DNA of 59,202 nucleotides from AC-32 sp038237925 (GCA_038237925.1 JBBRYF010000013.1:1-59202); one strand, 5' to 3'. Numbered from the stretch's first letter, positions 41,128 through 50,102 are shown. The notes: generated from the sequence alone by a model not told the origin. Numbers and translations are program-made.

Positions 41128-42455
41128 TCCTCCTGCTCCCGCTTCTTTCGCACGTAGCCATCCTTGTTCTCCTGGCGCGCCCGTGCGACCGCCAGCGACT
41201 CCGGAGGGACGTCGGCCGTGATGACCGAACCGGCCCCTGTCCAGGCGCCGTCACCGATCTCGACGGGTGCGACGAAGGCATTGTGGACGCCGGTCCTGAC
41301 GTTGCGCCCGATCGTCGTCCGGCCCTTGGGCTTGCCCGGCTCGTGAGAGAAGTTGGCCGTGATGTTGCCGGCTCCGATGTTCGTACCCTCGCCGATGTCT
41401 GCGTCCCCGATGTAGGACTGGTGTGACGCCTTCACGCCTGCGCCGAGGCGGGAGTTCTTGATCTCCACGAACGCGCCCGCCTTCGCGCCTGTCTCCAGCA
41501 CGGTTCCGGGGCGAAGGTAACAGAAGGGGCCGACGAGCGCGCCGGGGCCGATCTCGGCGTCCGCGGCGACGACGTGCGGGCCGACCTCCGCGCCGCGCGC
41601 GACCCGCGTCGAGCCCTTGAGCACGGTGAAGGGCTGGATCGTGCAGTCGGGCTCGAGCTCCACGCTCGGGTCGATCCACGTCGAGGCCGGGTCGACGATC
41701 GTGGCCCCGGCGAGCATGTGTTCCCGGTTGATCCGGTCACGCAGGATCGCGGCCGCGGCGGCGAGCTCGGCGCGCGTGTTCACGCCCTCCGCGTCCGCGC
41801 TGTGCTCGGCCTTGTGCACGGCCACGCGCTCGCCGGCGGCGGCGAGGTCGCGGACGGTGTCGGTGAGGTAGAGCTCGCCCTGCGCGTTGTCGGGCTTCAG
41901 GGCCGAAACCGCGGGCCATAGCTTTGCCGCATCGAAGACGTAGATCGAGGAGTTGACCTCGCCGACCGCGAGCTCGTCCTCGCTCGCGTCGCGCGCCTCG
42001 ACGATTGCCTTCAGCGAGCCCTCGTCGCCGCGGACGATGCGGCCGTAGGCTCGGGGATCCGGCGGCTCGAACGAGAGGACAGTGGCCGCTGCTTTCTGCG
42101 AGCGGTGCGTCTCGAGCAGCGAGCTGAGCAGCTCGCCGGTGATCGTGGCCGCGTCGCCGGTGACCACGAGCACGTCGCCGTCGAAGCCCTCGAGGCTCGG
42201 TCGCGCCGCGGCGGCCGCGTCGCCCGTGCCGCGCGGCTTTTCCTGGACGGCGACCTCGACGCTTTCGAAGGCGTCGCTCGCATCCGGCGAGGTCACGACG
42301 ACGAGCGGCTCCGGCCTGAGCGTTCGCGCGGCCTCGATCACCCAGTCGGCAAGGCGCCGCCCGAGCAGCGGGTGGAGGTGCTTCGGCGTCTCGGAGCGCA
42401 TGCGCGTCCCGAGCCCGGCGGCGAGCACGACGGCTGCGAGGCGAGAGTCGGTCAT
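41124..42455 (-). CDS. glmU: Bifunctional GlmU (GlcN-1-P acetyltransferase / GlcNAc-1-P uridyltransferase)
   Basis: A 443-residue enzyme making UDP-N-acetylglucosamine. The N-terminal pyrophosphorylase domain has LAAGLGTRMRS (12-22), VVTGDAATI and EVNSSIYVFDA. The left-handed beta-helix acetyltransferase domain (about 240-443) has hexapeptide repeats, IKNSRLGAGVKASHQSYIGDADIG and GAGNITANF. ATG at 42455. A double-hairpin repeat and tRNA-Gln lie upstream; prs is downstream. Confidence 0.95.
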   Translation of the reverse strand: MTDSRLAAVVLAAGLGTRMRSETPKHLHPLLGRRLADWVIEAARTLRPEPLVVVTSPDASDAFESVEVAVQEKPRGTGDAAAAARPSLEGFDGDVLVVTGDAATITGELLSSLLETHRSQKAAATVLSFEPPDPRAYGRIVRGDEGSLKAIVEARDASEDELAVGEVNSSIYVFDAAKLWPAVSALKPDNAQGELYLTDTVRDLAAAGERVAVHKAEHSADAEGVNTRAELAAAAAILRDRINREHMLAGATIVDPASTWIDPSVELEPDCTIQPFTVLKGSTRVARGAEVGPHVVAADAEIGPGALVGPFCYLRPGTVLETGAKAGAFVEIKNSRLGAGVKASHQSYIGDADIGEGTNIGAGNITANFSHEPGKPKGRTTIGRNVRTGVHNAFVAPVEIGDGAWTGAGSVITADVPPESLAVARARQENKDGYVRKKREQEE

Positions 42456-42459
42456 CCGA

Positions 42460-42520
42460 GGCGTCGCTTGCGATGCCGCCTGGAGGCCGTAGTAGCTCTG
42501 CTGCTACGGCCGTCCGAGAA
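42460..42520. repeat. Double-hairpin repeat, copy C
   Basis: Hairpin 1 is GGCGTCGC-TT-GCGATGCC (42460-42477). Hairpin 2 has 12-bp arms (42485-42496 and 42500-42511) around TCT with a different sequence but the same length and one wobble pair. It fills the space between the tRNA 3' end and glmU and could also act as tRNA terminator. Confidence 0.7.
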
Positions 42521-42594
42521 TGGCTGGGGCGCCAGGATTCGAACCTGGGATCGCGGGACCAAAACCCGCTGCCTTACCACTTGGCTACGCCCCA
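42521..42594 (-). tRNA. tRNA-Gln (anticodon TTG)
   Basis: A 74-base tRNA with CCA encoded. The acceptor pairs TGGGGCG with CGCCCCA, and the discriminator is G. The anticodon stem GCGGG/CCCGC carries loop TTTTGGT, giving anticodon TTG at positions 34-36, which reads CAA. The T arm GTTCGAATC is standard. It is followed directly by repeat copy C. Confidence 0.96.
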
Positions 42595-42607
42595 TCGCGG
42601 CGGAAGC

Positions 42608-42991
42608 TTAGCCTCGGTCGGAAAAGAGGAACAGCAGCGCGATTGCCGCAAAGACCGCGGCGAGTATCAACGCCAAGAGAGGAATGACGTACAGAGCCAG
42701 AATCACGACGAGAACGACGAGCGCCTGCGAGGCGCCCGCGATCCAAAACCCTTGCCGCAGTCCATCGGATTCAACGTTACGCCCCCAAAAGATGTAGAGG
42801 GCGAGGATGACGATTGCGATCGCGAACAGTGTCCAGCGCGAGAAATCCTTGGAAAGCGCCACGACGATGCCTTCAATGACAGCGATCCACAACGCAAAGC
42901 GGATCCGGCGGGCACGAAGCCAGCGGCCCGTCCGGGTCGAGCGGTGCTCGACCGTGCCGCCTCCGTGGTGGAGCGACTCGTTGGCGCCCAT
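42608..42991 (-). CDS. Three-helix membrane protein of unknown function
   Basis: A 127-residue protein with a hydrophilic, basic N terminus (about 1-30) and three hydrophobic helices (about 33-48, 54-68 and 82-122 in two closely spaced parts). No motif is recognised. ATG at 42991 is three bases after the ispE stop, so it probably belongs to that operon, and tRNA-Gln follows 13 bases on. Confidence 0.7.
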   Translation of the reverse strand: MGANESLHHGGGTVEHRSTRTGRWLRARRIRFALWIAVIEGIVVALSKDFSRWTLFAIAIVILALYIFWGRNVESDGLRQGFWIAGASQALVVLVVILALYVIPLLALILAAVFAAIALLFLFSDRG

Positions 42992-42994
42992 CGG

Positions 42995-43813
42995 TCAACC
43001 GTACCAAGTGGGCACGGTGAGCCACGTGCGGCCTGCGCTGCGCAGCTCGCGCTCGGCGGCGACCGCCGGATCCCGGTGCAGGAAGAGGCCGTAGACCGCT
43101 GGGCCGGCGCCGCTCACGTCCGCGCGAAAGGCCCCGAGGTCGCGGAGCGTCTGCGCGAGCGGTGAGCTCGCGAGGTCGTTCGGCGGCAGCGGGGCGAGGT
43201 CGCGCGGACGAAGGGCCTGGCGCAGCGCCTCGTCGAGCGCGGCGCTGCGCTCCTCGAAGCCCTCGCCGCCGCCGCGGCGGTCGAATTCGGCGTAGACGGA
43301 GGCGGTCGACGCTTTTCGCGCGCCGTGCGGGAGCAGGAGCACGACCCAGTAGTCCTGCGGGAGCTCGAGTGGCGCGAGCTCGGTCCCGGTGCCCGTGCCG
43401 AGCTGCGGCCCGGAGGTGAGGAAGAACGGCACGTCGGCGCCCAGCTCGGCGGCGAGCTCGTGCAGGCGCTCGAGCGGCAGGGGCTCGGGCAACGTCTCGT
43501 TGGCGAGCCGCAACGCGGTCGCAGCGTCCGAGCTGCCTCCGCCGAGGCCGGCCGCGACCGGTACGTGCTTGGAGATCCGCGCTTCCCACCGCGCCTCGGT
43601 GCCCGCGGCCTCGGCGAGCAGCTCGAGCGCGCGACGGACGAGCGTGTCCTCGGGGAAGCCTTCGACCCGCAGGCGCTCCGCCGGCTCGATCTGGATGCGG
43701 TCGGCCAGGTCGATGCGCTGGAGCACCGTGGCGACCTCGTGGCGCCGGTCGTCGCGCGCCGGGCCGACGACGAGCGCGAGGTTGAGCTTGGCGGTGGCCG
43801 GCGCGCGCCTCAC
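42995..43813 (-). CDS. ispE: 4-diphosphocytidyl-2-C-methyl-D-erythritol kinase
   Basis: A 272-residue GHMP kinase of the non-mevalonate isoprenoid pathway. It begins APATAKLNLALVVG; the ATP loop is PVAAGLGGGSSDAATALRL (near 97-115), and the C-terminal motif VSGAGPAVYGLF is present. GTG at 43813 overlaps the yjbQ stop as GTGA. In many actinobacteria ispE follows ksgA; here yjbQ is inserted between. Confidence 0.94.
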   Translation of the reverse strand: MRRAPATAKLNLALVVGPARDDRRHEVATVLQRIDLADRIQIEPAERLRVEGFPEDTLVRRALELLAEAAGTEARWEARISKHVPVAAGLGGGSSDAATALRLANETLPEPLPLERLHELAAELGADVPFFLTSGPQLGTGTGTELAPLELPQDYWVVLLLPHGARKASTASVYAEFDRRGGGEGFEERSAALDEALRQALRPRDLAPLPPNDLASSPLAQTLRDLGAFRADVSGAGPAVYGLFLHRDPAVAAERELRSAGRTWLTVPTWYG

Positions 43814-44202
43814 GCCGACACGACCACACGGATCGTCCGCTCCCGCGGGCCGTCGAATTCGGCGAGGAAGACGGCCTGATGGGCACCGAGCGCGAGCTGC
43901 TGGCCGCTGAGCGGAATGGACACCGACGAGGCGGTCAGCGCGGCCCGCACGTGGGCCCAGGGATTGCGGTCGCCTTCGTGCACGTGTTCCCAGGGCCACC
44001 CCTCGTCGACGAGCCGCTCGAACGCACTCTGGATATCGCCCGCGACGGCCCCCGCCCCCTCGCCCCCGGCCTGGAGGACGATTCCGGCGGTCGTGTGCGG
44101 GACGAAAAGCGTGACGAGCGATCCCTCGACGCCCTCGAGCAGCGAGGCAAGCTGCTGGGTCACGTCGAGGAGCTGCGTCCGCTGCTCGGTCCTGACGGTC
44201 AT
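43810..44202 (-). CDS. yjbQ: YjbQ family (UPF0047) secondary thiamine-phosphate synthase-like protein
   Basis: A 130-residue YjbQ/UPF0047 protein. Family motifs VTLFVPHTTAGIVLQ and the region WEHVHEGDRNPWAHVRAAL with conserved His and Asp are clear, ending in FLAEFDGPRERTIRV. Some members have weak thiamine phosphate synthase activity, but the real role is unsettled. ATG at 44202 begins the usual TVRTEQR sequence; GTG three codons upstream is possible. It lies 13 bases after ksgA. Confidence 0.9.
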   Translation of the reverse strand: MTVRTEQRTQLLDVTQQLASLLEGVEGSLVTLFVPHTTAGIVLQAGGEGAGAVAGDIQSAFERLVDEGWPWEHVHEGDRNPWAHVRAALTASSVSIPLSGQQLALGAHQAVFLAEFDGPRERTIRVVVSA

Positions 44203-44215
44203 GTGTTGCACGGCG

Positions 44216-44998
44216 TCATTCTCGGTCGAGCGCCGCGGCGAGCGCGACGAACTCGTGCGGGGCGAGCGCTTCGGCCCGAACGGAGACCTCGCGTCCGATC
44301 TCCTCGAGGGCCGCGTCGGTAAGGCTCCGATCGGCGAGGCCCGCCAGCTCGAGCGAGTTCGCGAGCCGCTTGCGCCTGTGGGCGAAGGACGCCGTCACGA
44401 CGTGCTTCACGCGCGCGAAGTCGGGCGGGAGCTCGCGGCGGCGGAATGCGACGAGCGCCGAGTCGACGTTCGGCTCCGGGCGGAAGACCGTACGCGAGAC
44501 CGCGTGAGAGCCGGTGCGCTCCGCGGCGAGCTGGACGAGCACCGAGACTGCGCCGTACGCCTTCGTCGAGGGCCGCGCGAAGAAGCGGTCGGCGACCTCG
44601 CGCTGCACCATCACCGTCCAATGCCCGACGCTGGGCAGGCCGTCGAGGCTCTCGACGACGAGCGGCGTGGCGATGTTGTACGGCAGGTTCGCGACGAGCT
44701 TCGTCGGCGGCGGCTCGAGCTGCGCGAGGTCGAGCCGGAGTGCATCTCCGAGGCGGAGGTCGACGTTGTCGCGGCCGTCGAGCGCGTCGGCGAGGCGCGG
44801 CTCGAGCGAGCGGTCGAGCTCGACCGCATGGACGTGCGCTGCACGATCGGCGAGGTACGTGGTCAGCACGCCGAGACCCGGGCCGATCTCGAGCACGACG
44901 TCCGCCGGGTCGAGCTCGGCGAGGCGGCCGATCACGCCGAGCAAGTTCTCGTCGACGAGGAAGTGCTGGCCGAGCTCCTTCTTCGCCGCCGGCCTCAT
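44216..44998 (-). CDS. rsmA: 16S rRNA dimethyladenosine transferase (RsmA/KsgA)
   Basis: A 260-residue methyltransferase that dimethylates A1518 and A1519 of 16S rRNA. It begins KKELGQHFLVDENLL; SAM motif I is VLEIGPGLGVLTTYLA (near 36-51) and motif IV NLPYNIATPLV. The C-terminal helical domain is present. ATG at 44998 overlaps the tatD stop as ATGA. The metG-tatD-rsmA order is common in actinobacteria. Confidence 0.96.
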   Translation of the reverse strand: MRPAAKKELGQHFLVDENLLGVIGRLAELDPADVVLEIGPGLGVLTTYLADRAAHVHAVELDRSLEPRLADALDGRDNVDLRLGDALRLDLAQLEPPPTKLVANLPYNIATPLVVESLDGLPSVGHWTVMVQREVADRFFARPSTKAYGAVSVLVQLAAERTGSHAVSRTVFRPEPNVDSALVAFRRRELPPDFARVKHVVTASFAHRRKRLANSLELAGLADRSLTDAALEEIGREVSVRAEALAPHEFVALAAALDRE

Positions 44999-45741
44999 GG
45001 GAGCCGGAAGGCGGCCGCCGCGTTGGCGTCGAGCTGCTCGGCGAGCTCTGCGACCGGCTCGTCGCGAGCCTCCGCGAGCGCCGCGATGGTGTGCACGACG
45101 TTCGCGGGCTCGTTCGGCCGGCCGCGGCGCGGCTGGGGCGAGAGGTACGGGCAATCGGTCTCGGCAAGCAGCCGGTCGCGGGCGGCCACGCGGGCGGCCT
45201 CGCGCAGGTCGTCGGCCTTCGGATACGTGACGTTTCCCGCGAACGAGAGGTAGTAGCCGCGCTCGAACGCGACCGAGAGCAGCTCCGGCGCCGAGAAGCA
45301 GTGGAGGACGACGGTGCCTCGGAAGGTCTCCAGCGCGGCGGCGGTCTCGTCGGACGCCGAGCGCGTGTGGACGACAACGGTCTTGCCGAGATCCGCGGCG
45401 AGCTCGAGCTGCCGTTCGAAGAGCTCGAGCTGCCGGTTGTGAGGCGCGTAGTCGCGGTAGAAGTCGAGGCCGGTCTCGCCGACGGCGACCGCGCAAGGGT
45501 CCTCGAGGAGCTCGCGGAGCTCTCCGACGGTCCCCGCCTCAGGGTCGGCCGCGTGGTGCGGGTGAATGCCGAGCGCGGCGAAGACGCCCTCGTTCACGCG
45601 TGCGATCTCGAGCGTCTCGCGGCAGGACTCGAGCCCGGAGCCGACCGAGACGATCCGTCGAACGCCCGCCGCCTGCGCCCTCGCGATCAGCTCCTCCGCC
45701 GGCTCCGCGCAGGCGTCGAGGTGCGCGTGCGTGTCGATCAC
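44995..45741 (-). CDS. tatD: TatD-family metal-dependent hydrolase/DNase
   Basis: A 248-residue TatD protein. Metal ligands are in IDTHAHLDAC (near 2-11), GETGLDFYRDYAP (Glu near 92), VVHTRSA, VLHCFSA and ETDCPYLSPQPRRG (Asp near 200). GTG at 45741 overlaps the metG stop as GTGA. Length is normal; typical neighbours are metG and rsmA. Confidence 0.94.
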   Translation of the reverse strand: MIDTHAHLDACAEPAEELIARAQAAGVRRIVSVGSGLESCRETLEIARVNEGVFAALGIHPHHAADPEAGTVGELRELLEDPCAVAVGETGLDFYRDYAPHNRQLELFERQLELAADLGKTVVVHTRSASDETAAALETFRGTVVLHCFSAPELLSVAFERGYYLSFAGNVTYPKADDLREAARVAARDRLLAETDCPYLSPQPRRGRPNEPANVVHTIAALAEARDEPVAELAEQLDANAAAAFRLP

Positions 45742-47258
45742 GCCGCTGCGATGGGCTGGTCCACGCGCGGGAAGAGTGGAGCGGCAGCCGTGATGCCGGT
45801 CGTCTCAGGCGTGAGGCCGTACGCGATTCGGTCCAGGCCGAGCTCGAGCGGCTGCTGGAGCGCGCCCAGGATCTGCGGCGCAGTGCCCGGGAGGTACGGC
45901 GACAGCGCAACCGTGACCGCGCGCAAGCCGTCCGCGAGGTCGTAGAGCACCGCCTCGAGCTCGCCCGCCTGCGCCTCGTCCTTCGCAAGCTGCCAGGGCG
46001 CCGTCGACTCGACGTGCTTGTTCAGCCAGCGCACGATCTCCCAGATGTCCTCGAGCGCGCCCGTCAGGTCCCAGGCGTCGAACCGCTCGACGAGCTTCGT
46101 CCTCAATTGTTCGAGCAAGCCGCCGAGCTCGTCATTCGGGCGCCCCGGCGCAACCTGCCCGTTGCGGTAGCGAGCGATCATCGCGGTCGTGCGCGACACG
46201 AGGTTGCCGAGATCGTTGCCGAGCTCGCGCTCGTACCGTTCGTGCAGCCCGTCGAGTGACGTGTTGCCGTCTTGCCCGAACGAGACCGAGCGCAGCGCCC
46301 AGAACCGGACCGCATCGGCCCCGTAGACGTCGATCAGGTCGAGCGGGTCGAGTGCGTTCCCGAGCGACTTCGAGATCTTCCGGTCCTCGAGTAGCAGCCA
46401 ACCGTGCGCGAACAGCTGCCGTGGAACCTCGTAGCCCGCTGCGAGCAGGAGCGCCGGCCAGTAGACGCCGTGGAAGCGAAGGATGTCCTTACCGAGCAGG
46501 TGCCGCACCTCGGGCCAAAACTGGTCGCGCAGGTCCTCGCCGGCTCGCGCATACGTCAGCGCGCTCAGATAGTTGATGAGGGCGTCTACCCAAACATAGG
46601 TGACCTGCCCTTCGTCCCACGGGATCGGCACGCCCCACGGCTGGCCGGCACGGCTGACGCTGAAGTCCTCGAGGCCACCCGCGATGAAGCTCCGCGCCTC
46701 GTTGTAGCGGTTGCGCGGCAGCACGAAATCCGGTCGCGCGTCGTAGAGCTCGAGCAGGCGGTCCTGGTACGCAGAGAGCCGGAAGAAGTAGTTTGTCTCC
46801 TCGATTCGCTCAGGCGCCGTCCCATGCTCTGGGCACAAGCCGCCGACGAGGTCGGCCTCGCTCTTGAACTCTTCGCAGCCGACGCAGTAGAGGCCGCTGT
46901 AGACGTCCTGGTAGATGTCCCCGTTGTCGTAGATGCGCTGGAGAAACTCCTGCACGAAGCGGTGGTGGCCCTCGTCGGTCGTCCTGATGAAGAAGTCGTA
47001 CTCCGCATTGACCCGCTTAGGCAGCTCGCGCCACTGCTCGACGATCTGGTCGACGTACGCCTTCGGATCGAGTCCCTGTTCCTCGGCGACGCGGTAGACC
47101 TTCGAGGCGTTCTCGTCCGTGCCGGTGAGGAAGAAGGTCTCCTCGCCGCGTTGGCGGTGATGCCGGACGAACACGTCGGCGGCAATCGTCGTGTACGCGT
47201 GCCCGATGTGGGGAGCAGCGTTCACGTAGTAGATCGGTGTGGTCAGGTAGTAGCGCAT
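45738..47258 (-). CDS. metG: Methionyl-tRNA synthetase
   Basis: A 506-residue class I synthetase. The HIGH signature is in NAAPHIGHAY (near 14-23), the connective-peptide zinc knuckle has CVGCEEF and GLCPEHG, and the KMSKS signature is RKISKSLGN (near 292-300). The anticodon-binding helical domain follows and there is no C-terminal tRNA-binding extension. ATG at 47258 (MRYYLTTPIYYVNA) is the family start; TATCAT ends eight bases upstream, so the transcript is probably leaderless. The M23 peptidase frame overlaps its first 242 bases. Confidence 0.96.
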   Translation of the reverse strand: MRYYLTTPIYYVNAAPHIGHAYTTIAADVFVRHHRQRGEETFFLTGTDENASKVYRVAEEQGLDPKAYVDQIVEQWRELPKRVNAEYDFFIRTTDEGHHRFVQEFLQRIYDNGDIYQDVYSGLYCVGCEEFKSEADLVGGLCPEHGTAPERIEETNYFFRLSAYQDRLLELYDARPDFVLPRNRYNEARSFIAGGLEDFSVSRAGQPWGVPIPWDEGQVTYVWVDALINYLSALTYARAGEDLRDQFWPEVRHLLGKDILRFHGVYWPALLLAAGYEVPRQLFAHGWLLLEDRKISKSLGNALDPLDLIDVYGADAVRFWALRSVSFGQDGNTSLDGLHERYERELGNDLGNLVSRTTAMIARYRNGQVAPGRPNDELGGLLEQLRTKLVERFDAWDLTGALEDIWEIVRWLNKHVESTAPWQLAKDEAQAGELEAVLYDLADGLRAVTVALSPYLPGTAPQILGALQQPLELGLDRIAYGLTPETTGITAAAPLFPRVDQPIAAA

Positions 47259-48327
47259 CGACGCCAATGATACGAACACCCTTGCCTCGGCTTCTTCGGC
47301 GCCAAGAGCACGCGACCGCGACCGCGACAGCGGCGGCGAGCACGGCCAGTGCAGCTGCGGGACCGACGGGCACGCTGCGATGTGCGTCGGACAAGGTCAC
47401 GGCGGCGACCGGGATCGCATCCGGCCCACGAAGGCGTAGAGGAAGCGCCGTCGCAGGCTGCGCGAAAGACGGCTGCCTCAGCGGTCGAGGCGGCGAGCTC
47501 GCCTGCGCGTTAGGCATGCGCGACCGTGCTTGGCGTGGCGCGTCACGGGCATGCGGACTCGCCAGTTTCGGCGCTGCAGCTGCCGTAGGACGGGGAGCCG
47601 CCTGTGTGGTCGCGACCACCTGCGTCTGAGCAACCGGCGCAGCGCTCCGCGCGAGCGGCCGGGGTGACTCTGGCACTTGGTGGGGTAGCGCCCGCGGCTG
47701 TGCGGTCACGGGATCGGGCGGCGGCGGATCGGCAGCCGGCGGCGCGGGCGGCGCCACAACGGCCGGCGGCGAGGGCGATCGAGCCGGCGAGGGCGACGGC
47801 GCGGGCTCGGGTTGCGGCGGCCGCGCGGGAGTGGAAGGCGGCGCGAGCGGCGGCAAGAAGAGCAACGGGTCGAGGTACCCCTGCGGGTCAGCCGTCCAGC
47901 GAATGCCGAGGTACACGTACGGGACCGAGAGCTCCGGCACGCCGCTCGGGCCGACCGTCGCCACGACGTCGCCCTCCGACACCGACGCGCCCCGCGCCAC
48001 CTCCAGCGAGCCAAGGTGCAGCAGCGTGACCGAGTAGCCGTCGGCCGTCTCGATCGCCAGCGTCCTGCCGCCCGTCGGCACGGTCCCGGCGAAGGAGACG
48101 ATCCCAGTCGCCGGCGCTACGACCGGCGCTCCGAAAGGCGCGCCGATGTCGACGCCCCGGTGCAGCCCCGCCGCGTACGGGTCGGAGCCGAAGCTGAACG
48201 CCCGGAGCACCGGGCCCTGGACGGGCCACGTCCACCCGCTCGCACTCGCCGGCGTGACAAGGGCCGCGGCTGCCGCGCACGCCGCCAGTCGCGCGAGGAG
48301 CGAGCCGATCTGTTGCCAGTCTTGCAA
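47017..48327 (-). CDS. M23-family peptidase (LytM-like) with Pro-rich region and C-terminal membrane helix
   Basis: A 436-residue frame. A signal segment (about 10-30) precedes the M23 domain (about 32-150) with HRGVDIGAPFGAPVVAPATG, LLHLGSLEV and the typical PYVYLGIRW end. A long Pro/Ala-rich linker follows, then a membrane helix near 325-345 and a basic tail RRRSRGKG. The last 80 residues are an out-of-frame reading of the metG start and have no protein character, so the natural stop seems lost or the true end is elsewhere. TTG at 48327 is the only start before the signal; TAACGT ends nine bases upstream. Probably a cell-wall hydrolase or a regulator of one. Confidence 0.78.
   Translation of the reverse strand: MQDWQQIGSLLARLAACAAAAALVTPASASGWTWPVQGPVLRAFSFGSDPYAAGLHRGVDIGAPFGAPVVAPATGIVSFAGTVPTGGRTLAIETADGYSVTLLHLGSLEVARGASVSEGDVVATVGPSGVPELSVPYVYLGIRWTADPQGYLDPLLFLPPLAPPSTPARPPQPEPAPSPSPARSPSPPAVVAPPAPPAADPPPPDPVTAQPRALPHQVPESPRPLARSAAPVAQTQVVATTQAAPRPTAAAAPKLASPHARDAPRQARSRMPNAQASSPPRPLRQPSFAQPATALPLRLRGPDAIPVAAVTLSDAHRSVPVGPAAALAVLAAAVAVAVACSWRRRSRGKGVRIIGVDALLPDHTDLLRERCSPHRARVHDDCRRRVRPASPPTRRGDLLPHRHGRERLEGLPRRRGTGTRSEGVRRPDRRAVARAA
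47259..47272 (-). promoter_or_regulatory. -10 element of metG
   Basis: TATCAT (47272-47267) ends eight bases before the metG ATG, with no Shine-Dalgarno. The site lies inside the overlapping M23 frame. Confidence 0.5.
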
Positions 48328-48372
48328 ACCGCGGCCACGTTAGCAGGCGGTCGGCAGCGTTGTCAAATATGA

Positions 48373-49176
48373 TTACAGCGACGAGCGATAGAGCCGGTTG
48401 CGCGGCGTACCGGTGAGCCGCGCGACGATGTCCGCGGCCTGCCGCCGGGGCAGCCCGCCGCCCACCAGCTCCGTGACAGCGGCAGCCCCTGCGTCGTCGT
48501 CGGCCTCCACGGCCGGCGTCGGGCCGAGCACGAGCGTGACCTCGCCTTTCACCGGCTCTGAAAACCGGGCCGCGAGCTCCGCAACGCTACCGCGGGCGAC
48601 CTCCTCGAACCGCTTGGTCAGCTCGCGGCAGACCGCGGCCGGCCGCTCCGGGAACACGCGCGCGAGGACGCCGAGCGTCCGCGGTAGACGCTGTGGCGAC
48701 TCGAACGCGAGCACCGGCCACGGCCAGCGCGCGAGCTCCTCGGCGAGCCCCAAAACCGCCCGCTCACCGCGAGGCAAGTAGCCGACGAACTGGTAGCGCT
48801 CGCCCACGAGACCGCTCGCGACAAGCGCCGTCTCGACCGCCGAGGGCCCCGGGAGAACGGTCACCGCCACCCCGGCCTCGAGCGCCGCCCGCACGAGCCT
48901 CGCGCCCGGATCGTTGATCCCGGGCAGGCCCGCATCGCTCACGAGCGCGACTCGCTCGCCGGCCTCGAGCCGCGGCACCAGCTCCGCGGTGCGCTTCGCC
49001 TCGTTGTGCTCGTGGTACGAGATCAGCCGGGCGCTGATCCCATGACGCTCGAGCAGCTGGCGCGTGTGACGCGTGTCCTCGGCCAGGACGACGTCCGCCT
49101 CCCCGAGCTCGCGCAGGACGCGCAGGGTCACGTCCTCGAGGTTGCCGATCGGCGTTGCGCAGACTGCGAGCGGCAT
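48373..49176 (-). CDS. rsmI: 16S rRNA (cytidine-1402-2'-O)-methyltransferase
   Basis: A 267-residue tetrapyrrole-methylase-fold enzyme that 2'-O-methylates C1402. Family motifs are CATPIGNLEDVTLRVL (6-21), LAEDTRHTRQLL, LVSDAGLPGINDPG and VLPGPSAVETAL. ATG at 49176 starts directly after the ROK stop. Downstream lie the M23 and metG genes. Confidence 0.95.
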   Translation of the reverse strand: MPLAVCATPIGNLEDVTLRVLRELGEADVVLAEDTRHTRQLLERHGISARLISYHEHNEAKRTAELVPRLEAGERVALVSDAGLPGINDPGARLVRAALEAGVAVTVLPGPSAVETALVASGLVGERYQFVGYLPRGERAVLGLAEELARWPWPVLAFESPQRLPRTLGVLARVFPERPAAVCRELTKRFEEVARGSVAELAARFSEPVKGEVTLVLGPTPAVEADDDAGAAAVTELVGGGLPRRQAADIVARLTGTPRNRLYRSSL

Positions 49177-50091
49177 CTAGCCCCCCGCGGCGAGCGCCTC
49201 GAAGGCGATCATCCCCGCGCCGATCGCGCCGGCGTCCGGGCCGAGCTGAGCCTGCACGATCCGCACGGTGTCGCGTCCGGGCGTCAGCCCGTCCTGTGCA
49301 AGCACTTCGCGCGCCGAGTCGAGCAGCAGGTCGCCGGCGCGCCCGAAGCCGCCGCCGATCACGACCACCTGCGGCTCGAACACGTTCACGAAGGTCGCGA
49401 TCCCGGCGCCGAGGTAGCGGCCGATTCGGGCCAGGGCCGCGACCGCGTCGGGCTCCTCTCGACGGCCGCGGCTGACGAGGTCGTGCGCATCCGAACTCGG
49501 CCCGTAGAGCTCTTGGGCGACGAGACCGGCAGCCTTTCCGGACGCGAACGACTCGAGGTGCCCGCGCCCGCCGCAACCGCAGGGCGGGCCGTCGAGCTCG
49601 AGGACGATGTGGCCGAGCTCGGCGCCGCTTCCGGTCGCGCCGCGGTACGGCTTGCCGTCGAGGATCAGCCCGCCGCCGACGCCGGTCCCCAACGTGAGCA
49701 TCACGACATCCGTCGCGCCCTTGGCCGCACCCGCGTGCCATTCGGCGATCGCCGCGGCGTTGCCGTCGTTGTCGATCCCGACCGGCAGGCCATGGCGCTC
49801 GCGCATGCGGTCGCGGAAGTCCAGCCCGGCGAGCGGGATGTTCACCGAGGCGACCGCGCGCCCGGAGCGCTGGTCGATCCGCGACGGGATCCCGAAACCA
49901 AGCGCCGCGATCTCGGGCTCGCCTGCGCGCAGCTCGTCGACCATCTCGTCGAGCGCGGCCAGGAGCGCATCCTGCGAGGAGCGCTCGGTCGGCAGCTCGA
50001 CTCGCGCCTCGAGCGCGCCCACGCGCGTGACGACAGCGGCGAGGATCTTCGTCCCGCCGACGTCCACGCCGATGACCCGCGACCGCTCCAA
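49177..50091 (-). CDS. ROK-family glucokinase
   Basis: A 304-residue ROK kinase that probably phosphorylates glucose. The ATP phosphate loop is GVDVGGTKI (near 8-16), the sugar-binding NDGNAAAIAEW and GTGVGGGLILDG are present. The zinc loop reads CGCGGRGHLES: the third cysteine of CxCGxxGCxE is replaced by His. TTG at 50091 is the first start before the phosphate loop; TATGGT (50109-50104) ends twelve bases upstream. No ROK repressor HTH. Divergent from the LCP gene with 27 bases between start codons. Confidence 0.9.
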   Translation of the reverse strand: MERSRVIGVDVGGTKILAAVVTRVGALEARVELPTERSSQDALLAALDEMVDELRAGEPEIAALGFGIPSRIDQRSGRAVASVNIPLAGLDFRDRMRERHGLPVGIDNDGNAAAIAEWHAGAAKGATDVVMLTLGTGVGGGLILDGKPYRGATGSGAELGHIVLELDGPPCGCGGRGHLESFASGKAAGLVAQELYGPSSDAHDLVSRGRREEPDAVAALARIGRYLGAGIATFVNVFEPQVVVIGGGFGRAGDLLLDSAREVLAQDGLTPGRDTVRIVQAQLGPDAGAIGAGMIAFEALAAGG

Positions 50092-50102
50092 AACTGCGGC
50101 GG

